A stretch of 64,000 nt of DNA, from positions 8,266 through 72,265 of the forward strand of contig CAYXHZ010000013.1 of assembly GCA_964465065.1 (NCBI GenBank), in the 5' to 3' direction. The translations under genes and the position numbers were made by a program. The notes under the pieces are model-generated. The model was not told where the DNA came from and ran no database searches. It was given only the letters and a program-made list of their open reading frames with translations. Position 1 is the stretch's first letter. Each line of letters opens with the position of its first letter. Source of the stretch: CAYMND01 sp964465065 (lineage in GTDB: Bacteria > Acidobacteriota > Aminicenantia > UBA2199). Shown here piece after piece: positions 34,591-42,620 of the stretch.

Positions 34591-36518
34591 TTTTCTTGCC
34601 CTCCCGGCGGAATGATAATCTGTTCATCGTGGTATCCCAGACGGTGCAACTCGTCACAAATGGCCTTGACAAAGCTGGAAGCCACCAGCACGGCCTGCGG
34701 TTGCCAGAACGGCTGTCGGACCGCCTTGCCGTTATGAATAGTCCCCTGCATGCTGCGGTTGTTGTCGAAATAGCCCAACAGTTCGAAGCGATCTGGGTCC
34801 AGATATTTCAGCAGAACATCTGCGAACGAACCGGTTCCGAAGCAGTAGAACGGTCGGCGGTCGGGCGTCTGCATGGCCAGACGTAGGGCGACAAGCTGCA
34901 TGCGGCAGTTCAGCAACTGCTTTTGCGCATCATGACAATTCATCAGCCGCCGTTCCCTTTCTGCGATGATCTCGGGCAAAACCGTTGCGAAGACCGATCT
35001 TCTGGCCGTTACGATTTCGGCGATCAGTTCCGGTCTGATCCGGTCGGAATTGGTAATCATCGAACCGTCGCGAACCCGGTAATTCATCAGCGGCTCCTGG
35101 ATGACCGACCACCGGTATCCCGCCTGCACCAGTCCCAGCCAGAAATCCCAATCCTGATAGCCGCGCAGGGAACGATACCCGCCGATTTTCAGCCAGGCCG
35201 AACGACGGAACAGAGAGGCCACATGCACCTGGTTGTCGACACACAGCTTGGCTACATCGTACGATCCGGTTCGGACTACCCTCTGCTCATTCCCAAAGGT
35301 TTTCACCCAGGTGGTCACGAATCCGTCGCTTTCCTGTTTATCGTCTTCCATACGCTTGACGGTTTCGGCCAGATAGCGGGGCTCCAGCGTGTCGTCGGCA
35401 TCCAGGCAGCAGATATACTTGGCCTCGGTGAAAGAAATACCGTAATTGCGGGCGGCCGCCACACCGGCATTGGTCTGATGAACGATCCGCAAACGCGGAT
35501 GACTGAGACGTTTGAGTACCCGTTTCGTTTCGGAATCGTCGGACCCGTCATCCACCACAATCAGCTCGAAATTTTCATAGGTTTGATCGGAAGCGGATCG
35601 AACCGCATCCTCGAGGTAGGGCCCCATGTTGTAACAGGGAATGATCACCGCCGCCAAGGGCGGCTTTTCGTCAGATTGACCTGTATCGGTCTTCGTCTCG
35701 ATAAGCGGCGAATCGTCCTTTCCCTCTTGATTCACTTTCGGCATTTCCATCTTTCTGGCCCGGGCGACCATAGATGCCGCATTTGGGAACAAGCGAAAAA
35801 AACGGTAGTCCCACCCCATGATCCGTTCTTTCCTTTCTTCCGGCCATTTTGCCAAAGGGTAGGTACACAAAAAAGAAAACAGATGGGCCCGATAACGGAA
35901 TATGAAATCTGAAAATCCGGATTTCCGCATCAAGGCACGGATCTCCCGACTCTGCAAACGCCGCAGATGAGTCGGTTCCTCCCAGTGCCATCTTCTTTCT
36001 CCAGTTGCCGACCGTTCGATCTGTCCCGTGAAGAAAGCGTACAGATGTTCTATCGACAGAGCGTTCCCGCATGGTGTCGTCCAGATGAAATACCCACCGG
36101 GTTCCAGCAGTCTCCAGATATCCAGAAAATACGCTTCGAGATCACTCACATGTTCGATGACCTCGACACTGACAATCAAGTCGAAAGAGCCATCGGCAAA
36201 GGGCGCCCGTCCGGAACGGATCAGACCGTATCGGCCGTTCTGCTGATCGGGAAATCTTTCCTGAAATTTTTCCTGTGCCGAGGAGCTGATATCACATTGA
36301 AACAACTCGGCATCCGGAAAAAGTTTCATCCACAGCGGATGGTACAAGCCGTTTCCAGCTCCGTAATCCAATACCCGTTTCGGTCTGTCCGGCGCGACAG
36401 CCATCGGAATGAACCGTTCCAGAGCCTGAAACCGCGCCACCTCGTACCCGTTCAGGGACTGACGATACCCGTTCAGGTATTTGGCATCGTATATCTGCTT
36501 CTGATCTTGTTCATTCAT
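34587..36518 (-). CDS. three-domain methyltransferase + GT2 + FGTGS Rossmann-like protein
   Basis: 643 aa. Domain one (~1-250) is a class I methyltransferase: VLDYGAGNGLYHPLW, DLIVSVEVIEHV, LLEPGGYFIWTTPC. An acidic linker leads to a GT2 domain (~285-500): AAVIIPCYNMGPYLEDAV, LIVVDDGSDDSET, CCLDADDTLEP, YQDWDFWLGL. Domain three (~555-640) starts FYCFGTGSFADVLLKYL, then DPDRFELLGYFDNN, and recurs at the C-terminus of the 39061-40791 protein. Fusing methyl transfer, glycosyl transfer and a nucleotide-fold domain suggests a single decorating enzyme. ATG 36518 has only a weak ribosome site, six bases after the upstream stop. Confidence 0.82.
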   Translation of the reverse strand: MNEQDQKQIYDAKYLNGYRQSLNGYEVARFQALERFIPMAVAPDRPKRVLDYGAGNGLYHPLWMKLFPDAELFQCDISSSAQEKFQERFPDQQNGRYGLIRSGRAPFADGSFDLIVSVEVIEHVSDLEAYFLDIWRLLEPGGYFIWTTPCGNALSIEHLYAFFTGQIERSATGERRWHWEEPTHLRRLQSREIRALMRKSGFSDFIFRYRAHLFSFLCTYPLAKWPEERKERIMGWDYRFFRLFPNAASMVARARKMEMPKVNQEGKDDSPLIETKTDTGQSDEKPPLAAVIIPCYNMGPYLEDAVRSASDQTYENFELIVVDDGSDDSETKRVLKRLSHPRLRIVHQTNAGVAAARNYGISFTEAKYICCLDADDTLEPRYLAETVKRMEDDKQESDGFVTTWVKTFGNEQRVVRTGSYDVAKLCVDNQVHVASLFRRSAWLKIGGYRSLRGYQDWDFWLGLVQAGYRWSVIQEPLMNYRVRDGSMITNSDRIRPELIAEIVTARRSVFATVLPEIIAERERRLMNCHDAQKQLLNCRMQLVALRLAMQTPDRRPFYCFGTGSFADVLLKYLDPDRFELLGYFDNNRSMQGTIHNGKAVRQPFWQPQAVLVASSFVKAICDELHRLGYHDEQIIIPPGGQEK

Positions 36519-36524
36519 CTTGTT

Positions 36525-37748
36525 TCAATATACCCGAAAACAGGGATTGTCGTTGTAGTATTTCTGAACTCCGGACTTGTAACCGACAGGATACAGAATG
36601 CCGTTGGTATCCCTGAATTCGTACAAACCTTCGGCTTTTACGAAATCGTACAGCTCGCTGCCCGGAATTCCGACATATACGTTCCTGCTGACGAAATCCG
36701 GCCGGATTCGTCCCAGCAGTTCATCGGTCAGCCTCAGATCGTTTTCTGTTTCGCCGGGAACGCCGACGATCAGACTGGCATAGGTTTTGATACCGACCTG
36801 TTTGCTGATGGCAAACGCCTTTTCGATCTGTTCCACCGTGATTCCTTTCTTCAAACGTTCCAGCATTCCCGGGCTGCCGCTCTCGACCCCGATGTAGAAG
36901 GCGCGGCAGCCGGCCCGGGCCATCAGCCTCTGCAGTTCTTCGTCAAGCAAGGTATTGACCCGGGTTTCGCAGAACCAGTTAATATCGATATGCCGGTCCA
37001 GCAGCATGCGGCAGAACCGATCCACCCGCTTGGCGTTGAGGGTGAAATTGTCCTCGCGGAAGAAGATCCCCCTGGCACCATAGTAGCGGATCATGTATTC
37101 AATATCCTCGACAATGCGCTCGGCCGACATGATGCGGTACTGCTTTCCCCAGACGGCGTTGACCGAGCAGAAAGCGCAATCGAAAGGACAGCCTCGGCTG
37201 GTGTTGAACGGGTAGACCGGAACACTGGAAAACCAGTTGATTCCCCAATCGTACGGTCTGAAGATAAACTTGTCCCAACTGGGGCGTGGCAGTTTATCGA
37301 GATCGGGAACCTTTTCCCCGTAGACCACCCGTTCCGTGACTTTCCCGTCGAGAATTTTCGGCAGCGACACCTCCCCTTCACCGATGACCAGGTGATCCAC
37401 AAATTCGGGAATCGTTTCCGGTGCCACGGCAGTATGCGGACCTCCGACGATGATTTTCCCCTGCCACTGCCTGTTCACCCGTTTACGCTGCAGGGTGTCG
37501 AGCAGTTTCAGCGTGCCCTGAAAGCAAACGGTGTTGACGTATATACCTACCCATTCGATTCGGTAGCGCTGCAAAAAATCCTGCTCGAGCAATGAAGACT
37601 CCTTGAGGTATTCATCGCTGAAATAGATCTCGTGCCCACATTCTCTGACGACGCTCATCAGGAAACCCAGACCGATCGGCGGCCGCTTCTCTTTGGTGCT
37701 GAAGCCGGCGACTGTCGGAGCGGGAGAGGTCATGAACAGTATTTTCAT
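36525..37748 (-). CDS. B12-binding-domain radical SAM protein
   Basis: 407 aa. N-terminal cobalamin-binding-like Rossmann domain (~1-140: ILFMTSPAP, PIGLGFLMSVVRECGHEI, IIVGGPHTAVAPE) without the DxHxxG Cbl ligand motif, then a radical SAM barrel with NTSRGCPFDCAFC (~183-195; CxxxCxxC), IFFREDNFTLNAKRV, YIGVESGSPGMLERLKKG and YASLIVGVPGETENDL. These B12-class enzymes often methylate or rearrange unactivated carbons of lipids, sugars or cofactors. In this operon a glycan or lipid substrate is inferred. AGGAG is seven bases before the ATG. Confidence 0.85.
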   Translation of the reverse strand: MKILFMTSPAPTVAGFSTKEKRPPIGLGFLMSVVRECGHEIYFSDEYLKESSLLEQDFLQRYRIEWVGIYVNTVCFQGTLKLLDTLQRKRVNRQWQGKIIVGGPHTAVAPETIPEFVDHLVIGEGEVSLPKILDGKVTERVVYGEKVPDLDKLPRPSWDKFIFRPYDWGINWFSSVPVYPFNTSRGCPFDCAFCSVNAVWGKQYRIMSAERIVEDIEYMIRYYGARGIFFREDNFTLNAKRVDRFCRMLLDRHIDINWFCETRVNTLLDEELQRLMARAGCRAFYIGVESGSPGMLERLKKGITVEQIEKAFAISKQVGIKTYASLIVGVPGETENDLRLTDELLGRIRPDFVSRNVYVGIPGSELYDFVKAEGLYEFRDTNGILYPVGYKSGVQKYYNDNPCFRVY

Positions 37749-37757
37749 CGGGTACTC

Positions 37758-39014
37758 CTAGAATAAAAAAAGACGGTTCTGCAGATTGAATGGATTGTAC
37801 GTCAGGATCGGCGCTTGCGCGCTGCCGATCCTGTGCAGATTCTGTCTGGCGTCCCGGTAATTCGGCGCCAGGCGCACGACAGCCGCCAGCTGCGCCTGCA
37901 ATTCCGAAATGGACAAGTTGACTGAGGATAAAACCAATCCATTGTGCAAGGCTTCGGGAAATCTCCCGGCCGCCAGAATCTGTGCCTTCGCAAAGGATGC
38001 GCAGGCCATATCAGGCTCCTGCTGATCATTCTGCAAGAGACCGAGAAGAAAATGCAATGCCGGAGACCGACGCGAGTTCGCCTCTGCCCTGATATCGGCA
38101 CCGATGCTGGCCGGACGGCGCCTGTTCCCCAACCAGTCGAACAGGCTGCGGTAGTATAACGCAATCCGTTCGCTACGCCGTGATTGGACTGGCAGACATA
38201 CATCGTCGGCAATATCCCAGGAGCGGTTGCGGCGGCGGTATTCGTAGAGTTCGACCATCAGAGCGTCGAAACGTTCCGTCAGCTTCTCTTTTCCCAGTGA
38301 CCTTATTTCGGAATGACTTTTCATGCTCCTGCCGAGGCAGTCGATGATTTCGCGGATTGCCTGCTCTCGCCCGGCAGAAAAATTTCCACCATGAAACCGT
38401 TTAGCGACCAATGGCACGGCCGACAGGTGGAACGGACCCATTGACGCCAGGCGCAGCCAGAGATCGTAATCGACAATGTACCGGTACGGGACGACGGATA
38501 TGCCGCCGGCGGCTTCAAGAAAACGCCGACGAACCATGGCGTAAGAGAAGGAGGGGATGATATTCTTCAGAAAAAGTGCCTGAAGCTGTGTGCGCAGAGA
38601 GCAGAACAGATAGGGCTCCGCCGGCCTGCCGATCTCTTTGCCGGACTCATCGATGAAATCGGCCGAAACCACATGCATGATAATATCCGGTCTTGACAGC
38701 AGAAAATCCACCTGAAGCGCCAATTTATCCGGATAATACAGATCGTCCTGGTCCAAAAAGGCGATCAGATCACCATGGGCGTTCGTAACGGCCGTCGTCA
38801 GGGCAGCCGAGATGCCTCGATTCTTTTGTCGAACGATCTTGATTTTTTCATGCACCGGCACCATGGACAGAGATTGATCGGTCGAGCCATCATCGACCAC
38901 GATCAGCTCGAAATTCCGGTAGGTTTGCCTCATGACGCTCTCTATCGCCTGCGCGATGAAAGGCTGACCGTTGAATACCGGAATCAGGACACTCACCAGC
39001 GGTTTGGCAGTCAT
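37758..39014 (-). CDS. family 2 glycosyltransferase with TPR-like C-terminus
   Basis: 418 aa. GT-A domain: VSVLIPVFNGQPFIAQAI, LIVVDDGSTDQSLS, LIAFLDQDDLYYPDKLA (metal-binding region, ~85-100), RYIVDYDLWLRLASMG. The C-terminal third (~325-418) is helical with repeats (LHFLLGLLQNDQQEPDMACASFAKA) like the protein at 31141-32400. Acceptor and donor unknown. It follows the three-domain deacetylase-GT protein and precedes the B12-type radical SAM gene, in line with the operon. Confidence 0.85.
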   Translation of the reverse strand: MTAKPLVSVLIPVFNGQPFIAQAIESVMRQTYRNFELIVVDDGSTDQSLSMVPVHEKIKIVRQKNRGISAALTTAVTNAHGDLIAFLDQDDLYYPDKLALQVDFLLSRPDIIMHVVSADFIDESGKEIGRPAEPYLFCSLRTQLQALFLKNIIPSFSYAMVRRRFLEAAGGISVVPYRYIVDYDLWLRLASMGPFHLSAVPLVAKRFHGGNFSAGREQAIREIIDCLGRSMKSHSEIRSLGKEKLTERFDALMVELYEYRRRNRSWDIADDVCLPVQSRRSERIALYYRSLFDWLGNRRRPASIGADIRAEANSRRSPALHFLLGLLQNDQQEPDMACASFAKAQILAAGRFPEALHNGLVLSSVNLSISELQAQLAAVVRLAPNYRDARQNLHRIGSAQAPILTYNPFNLQNRLFLF

Positions 39015-39022
39015 TTTTGTTC

Positions 39023-39039
39023 ACCCGTTCCGAACGGGT
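39023..39039. repeat. 7-bp inverted repeat just upstream of the GT2 start
   Basis: ACCCGTT, loop CCG, AACGGGT, in the 46-bp spacer between two operon genes, 8 bases before the ATG (39014) on the minus strand. With no T-run it is not a terminator; it could tune translation of the downstream GT2. Confidence 0.3.
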
Positions 39040-39060
39040 TCCGGCAGGACCGGCAGCTCA

Positions 39061-40791
39061 TCAAAACGTGACGATATCATCCGACCGGTACCCCAGAGTG
39101 AGCAGTTGTTTCATGATGTCCTCCCGCCAAGAGGAAGCCACAATGACCTTGACGCCTTCGATCCGGCTGGGCTGACGGACATCCAGTTGCCGGAACTGTT
39201 CCGACCATCTGGCCTCATTGTTGTCAAAAAATCCGAGCAGCGAAAACCGATCATCATCGAGGACGGCGGCGACTATTTCCGCCATGGAACCGGTACCGAA
39301 AATCACGACCTTAATTTTCCCCTTTTGTCCGGCGCTGACGTGATCCAAGACGATACGGACTTGCAGTTCCATCCGAACCCTTTTCAACTCGGCCTTCAAG
39401 ATTTTAATCTGGGCAAACCTGTCATCGGCGATTTTTCGATAAGCCACCAGCTGCTCCCGAAACACCTGAAGCTGAGCGCCGTTGACCCGGGTAACATTCG
39501 CTTGTTCCAGGGAATGCTGCCGATACTCCAGAATTGGCCTGGCGACACGTTTCGCCCGCCATCCCAGACGGATCATACGCAAAAACAGATCATGATCCTC
39601 GGGCCGATCCTTCTGGCTCTGATACCTGCCGGCCTGTTCGAAGGCCTGGCGCCGAAAAAGCGAAGAACCGTGTATGAAATTCCGTTTTTGTACCGCTTTC
39701 GCAATTTCCTCATCGTAATCAGGGAAATGAATGATGAAAAACGAACCGTTTTTCACTTCTCCCCGCCAAGCTTCCGGAAACTGTTTGTAGATAATTCTCG
39801 CTCTCGGCCCAAACAGAGCGAAATCGGTATAGGCAACGGCTGTTTGCGGGTCCCTATCCAGAATTTCCGAAGTCATTTCGATGTAGGAGCTGTTCAGGCA
39901 ATTATCGGCCCCGAGAATGCAAATATAATCGGAATGGGTCAACGAAACCGCCAGATTGAAGTGGGCCACGATACCCAGGTTCTGCGGACAACGATGGTAC
40001 CGTACCCGTTCAGGGTATTTCCGGGTATAGTATGCGGCGATTTCCGGCGTATCATCGCTTGAGCAATCGTCCGATATCAGTATTTCGTCCACCGGCCGGG
40101 TTTGCCGCAGCGCCGAATCCATCGCTTCCGCAAGATATGAACCGTAATTATAACTGGCCACGATAATCGCTACCGTGCTCCGGGACAAGCTGCCGTCAGG
40201 AAGAACAGGTATCCTGTTGAGACAATACCGGTCAGAATCGCTCCCCTGATTGACAGAAACCGCGCCCTGAAAGAATGTTTCCGCCATTTTTCTGCTCTGG
40301 GCGCTGAAGGCTCCATACGGGTAAGCAAGCCATCGGAATCCAAACGGATCGAGTTTTTTCAGCTTTTCCGGCACCTCGAATTCTCGGGCCAACTCGCAGC
40401 TGTCTTCGATTTGCAGCAGCTTGCGATGCGAACGGGTATGCCACTGCAATCTGCCTCCCAATTGCACCAGCTTCTGCAAATCGTTCTCGTTTGCGAACCT
40501 GGCCGGAGGCTCTCCGGAGTCGAATTCGTTGTCAGCTCCGACATGATCGCCGCTGATGAACAGCTCGAATGGGAATCTCTTGCGGTTCAGAAGCGGAGCG
40601 GCATAGCGAAGGACATCCTGGTATACGCCATCGAAAGTGATGACCACCTGTTCCGGGTCAGCGGGATCGTACTCGTCCAGATTCACGACCCGGCGTCCAC
40701 CGAGTTCGCACAACTGGCGGTAAAAAGCGTCGACGGTCACCCACCACTGGCTCGGAGAGCTCAGACCGATTTTATGGTAGAGAAGTATCAT
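39061..40791 (-). CDS. polysaccharide-deacetylase-like + GT2 + FGTGS-domain protein
   Basis: 576 aa. N-terminal NodB-like region (~1-195): MILLYHKIG, TFDGVYQDVL (~52-61), QWHTRSH (~115-121), YPYGAFS. In active NodB enzymes motif 1 is TFDDGY, with two Asp for base and zinc; here the second Asp is Gly, so deacetylase activity is doubtful though the His pair remains. A GT2 domain (~204-430): AIIVASYNYGSYL, ILISDDCSSDDT, ICILGADNCLN. The C-terminus (~490-576) carries VIFGTGSMAEIVAAVL and DDDRFSLLGFFDNN, matching the 34587-36518 protein. ATG 40791 overlaps the previous stop (ATGA). Confidence 0.82.
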   Translation of the reverse strand: MILLYHKIGLSSPSQWWVTVDAFYRQLCELGGRRVVNLDEYDPADPEQVVITFDGVYQDVLRYAAPLLNRKRFPFELFISGDHVGADNEFDSGEPPARFANENDLQKLVQLGGRLQWHTRSHRKLLQIEDSCELAREFEVPEKLKKLDPFGFRWLAYPYGAFSAQSRKMAETFFQGAVSVNQGSDSDRYCLNRIPVLPDGSLSRSTVAIIVASYNYGSYLAEAMDSALRQTRPVDEILISDDCSSDDTPEIAAYYTRKYPERVRYHRCPQNLGIVAHFNLAVSLTHSDYICILGADNCLNSSYIEMTSEILDRDPQTAVAYTDFALFGPRARIIYKQFPEAWRGEVKNGSFFIIHFPDYDEEIAKAVQKRNFIHGSSLFRRQAFEQAGRYQSQKDRPEDHDLFLRMIRLGWRAKRVARPILEYRQHSLEQANVTRVNGAQLQVFREQLVAYRKIADDRFAQIKILKAELKRVRMELQVRIVLDHVSAGQKGKIKVVIFGTGSMAEIVAAVLDDDRFSLLGFFDNNEARWSEQFRQLDVRQPSRIEGVKVIVASSWREDIMKQLLTLGYRSDDIVTF

Positions 40792-41330
40792 TTCACATAC
40801 ACCTCGAGCCGGTGGATGTACTCCCGATACGCATAACGGACTTCTTTGAGTCTCAAGAGCGGAAAACGTCCTTGATACCAGTCGTCGATGTGAACGCAGG
40901 CCAGCACACCGTTTTCACGGAGAAGGTTTTCGATGATGTGGTAAATCAGCGTATATGACTGCCCGATGTATTGCGGGTACAAGACCCCGGTGATCACGAT
41001 CAGATCGAACAGACCGGAAACGGATGTGGGCAAGTCGAATACGGACGAGCAGACAAACCGCAATGAGGGTGATTCATGGCGTTTGGCATGTCGGACAGCG
41101 GCGGACGATATATCGACTCCGACAATTTCATCGCCCGGCAGCTCCCGGGTTACGAAACCATTGCCGCAGCCGACATCCAGAACACGCCGATACCGGCCGC
41201 CGGGAATCTCGCTGAGCAGGATATCCTTGCGCTTCTGGTCCTCCGGATTCTTCTCGTAGCCCCATGGGTCCGCCTCGTTGTAAAAAGTCTCCAACTCGGA
41301 AAGCGGCTGTATTTTCGGCTGATGTTGCAT
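40788..41330 (-). CDS. class I SAM methyltransferase (NodS-like)
   Basis: 180 aa. N-terminal ETFYNEADPWGYEKNPEDQKR resembles the NodS/NodU-adjacent methyltransferases, followed by SAM loop VLDVGCGNGFVTREL, VGVDISSAAVRHAK, and FDLIVITGVLYP. Likely methylates a sugar or amino-sugar. I start at ATG 41330, ten bases after AAGGAG; the adjacent TTG (41333, seven bases) is an alternative, and an ATG at 41351 lies upstream of that ribosome site. The downstream deacetylase-GT gene overlaps by ATGA. Confidence 0.8.
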   Translation of the reverse strand: MQHQPKIQPLSELETFYNEADPWGYEKNPEDQKRKDILLSEIPGGRYRRVLDVGCGNGFVTRELPGDEIVGVDISSAAVRHAKRHESPSLRFVCSSVFDLPTSVSGLFDLIVITGVLYPQYIGQSYTLIYHIIENLLRENGVLACVHIDDWYQGRFPLLRLKEVRYAYREYIHRLEVYVK

Positions 41331-41373
41331 CAAATGTCCACTCCTTGACATAGCAATCTGCTTATTCACCGTT

Positions 41374-42459
41374 TCAAAGCCATCTTGACAGTACATTATA
41401 TGTGTTCATTTTCAGCAAACGTCCAGCTTGCAGACTGGTCGTCGCCTGACCGTACAGGGCGGAAGGGCAACGATTGCAGACAAAATCAGCGCATGCCGGT
41501 GTTTTTCCGGAATAAATCCGTTCGATAATGGCCCTGAACGGCTCACCGTTCCATATCTGGCCGATCCCGGATTGGAAAGCGTTGCCCAGACTGATTTCCC
41601 GAGCCACGTCCATGCAGCAGAGACTGACATCGCCATCAGTCTGGACCACCATCTGGTAAAAAGGCAGGCCACCGTCCAGGTCCCATGAGCGGCAACCGAT
41701 CAAATCATCGGTCTTGATGTTCCGATAATGCTTGTGGGTACTCGCTTCACAGAAGGTATGGGAGGTGATCCCATTGAATGCAGCTCCCAAGCTCCGCCAA
41801 TAGCGCTCGGCCATCTCGCACTCTTCTCGGGGTACGAGGTCCCGTATGCACTGGATGATCACCGCTCCGGGTCTGGGGTGGTGACGTATGAAAAATTCGA
41901 TATTTTCTTTGACCATGGCGAACGAGCGGCGGGAGGTCACCCGCTGAAATGTATCTTCGGAAAAACCGTGGCAGGAAATGTAGGCCATACCGGTAAAACC
42001 CTCGGCGAACAATCTTTCACTGACCTCTCTGGTCAAAAAAAGGCCGTTGCTCACCAGGTATACATCCAGTCTGCCCCATTTCAGGGCTTCCGTTACATAG
42101 GCAAGTCCTTCCGGGATGGCAAATATCTCGGAAAAATTGTTGAAGGTCAGCAGACGCCCTCCTCCCCTGGAGAAATCTTCGAGCAAGCGCAAATACCGTT
42201 CCCAATCCATTTTCGCGTGAGTATTCCTTTTACTGAGCTCCGGATACGGGCACATCAGGCAGGATTCATTGCAATAGGTGTGCACATTGGCACAAAGGGC
42301 AGCCGGGAAACGTGGCCGATACTTCAGAATACCTTTCCGGTAGGTGGTTTGTTTGATCATGGCCCCGACATGACGACGTAAATGCGAGTGTATCCGGTGT
42401 CGAGCGCTAGCAGGAAACATAGCCTCACGACTCTGCCGTTTGTTAACGGATTTCCACAC
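41374..42459 (-). CDS. radical SAM/SPASM-like protein (first gene of glycan operon)
   Basis: 361 aa. Radical SAM motif TYCNESCLMCPYPELS (~62-77, CxxxCxxC), LTFNNFSEIF, VYLVSNGLFLTREVS, and a C-terminal SPASM-like region with GCRSWDLDG, DGDVSLCCMD and ADFVCNRCPSALYG, whose Cys residues could hold an auxiliary 4Fe-4S cluster. Such proteins often modify peptides or sugars by dehydrogenation. The start is GTG 42459, seven bases after AGGAGG. It opens the 13-gene operon and follows an AT-rich spacer, probably the promoter region. Confidence 0.82.
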   Translation of the reverse strand: MWKSVNKRQSREAMFPASARHRIHSHLRRHVGAMIKQTTYRKGILKYRPRFPAALCANVHTYCNESCLMCPYPELSKRNTHAKMDWERYLRLLEDFSRGGGRLLTFNNFSEIFAIPEGLAYVTEALKWGRLDVYLVSNGLFLTREVSERLFAEGFTGMAYISCHGFSEDTFQRVTSRRSFAMVKENIEFFIRHHPRPGAVIIQCIRDLVPREECEMAERYWRSLGAAFNGITSHTFCEASTHKHYRNIKTDDLIGCRSWDLDGGLPFYQMVVQTDGDVSLCCMDVAREISLGNAFQSGIGQIWNGEPFRAIIERIYSGKTPACADFVCNRCPSALYGQATTSLQAGRLLKMNTYNVLSRWL

Positions 42460-42620
42460 GGCGCTGCCTCCTGAATTGTTACGTTGTCATCGCATCACAT
42501 CATGTTAATGTTAATATAAAAAGCGAACATTTTCATTTGTAACGATATAATTCAAGGATTTTTTTGTTAAAAAAACATAAATTATCGTCACAGTCTCCAG
42601 GTTTCTGGCAATGGAAAAGG
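42460..42620 (-). promoter_or_regulatory. AT-rich spacer upstream of the glycan operon
   Basis: 161 bp, sharply AT-rich against a GC-rich surrounding, between the end of the propeller/TPR gene and the GTG of the radical SAM gene on the same strand. It holds AT-tracts and several TAATAT/TTATAT-like -10 candidates but no consensus -35. AT-rich promoters of surface-glycan operons are often silenced by H-NS-like proteins; that is inference. Confidence 0.4.

Noticed and set aside
39023..39039. Terminator inside the glycan operon
   Set aside because: Stem of 7 bp but no T-run, and genes on both sides belong to the same operon.
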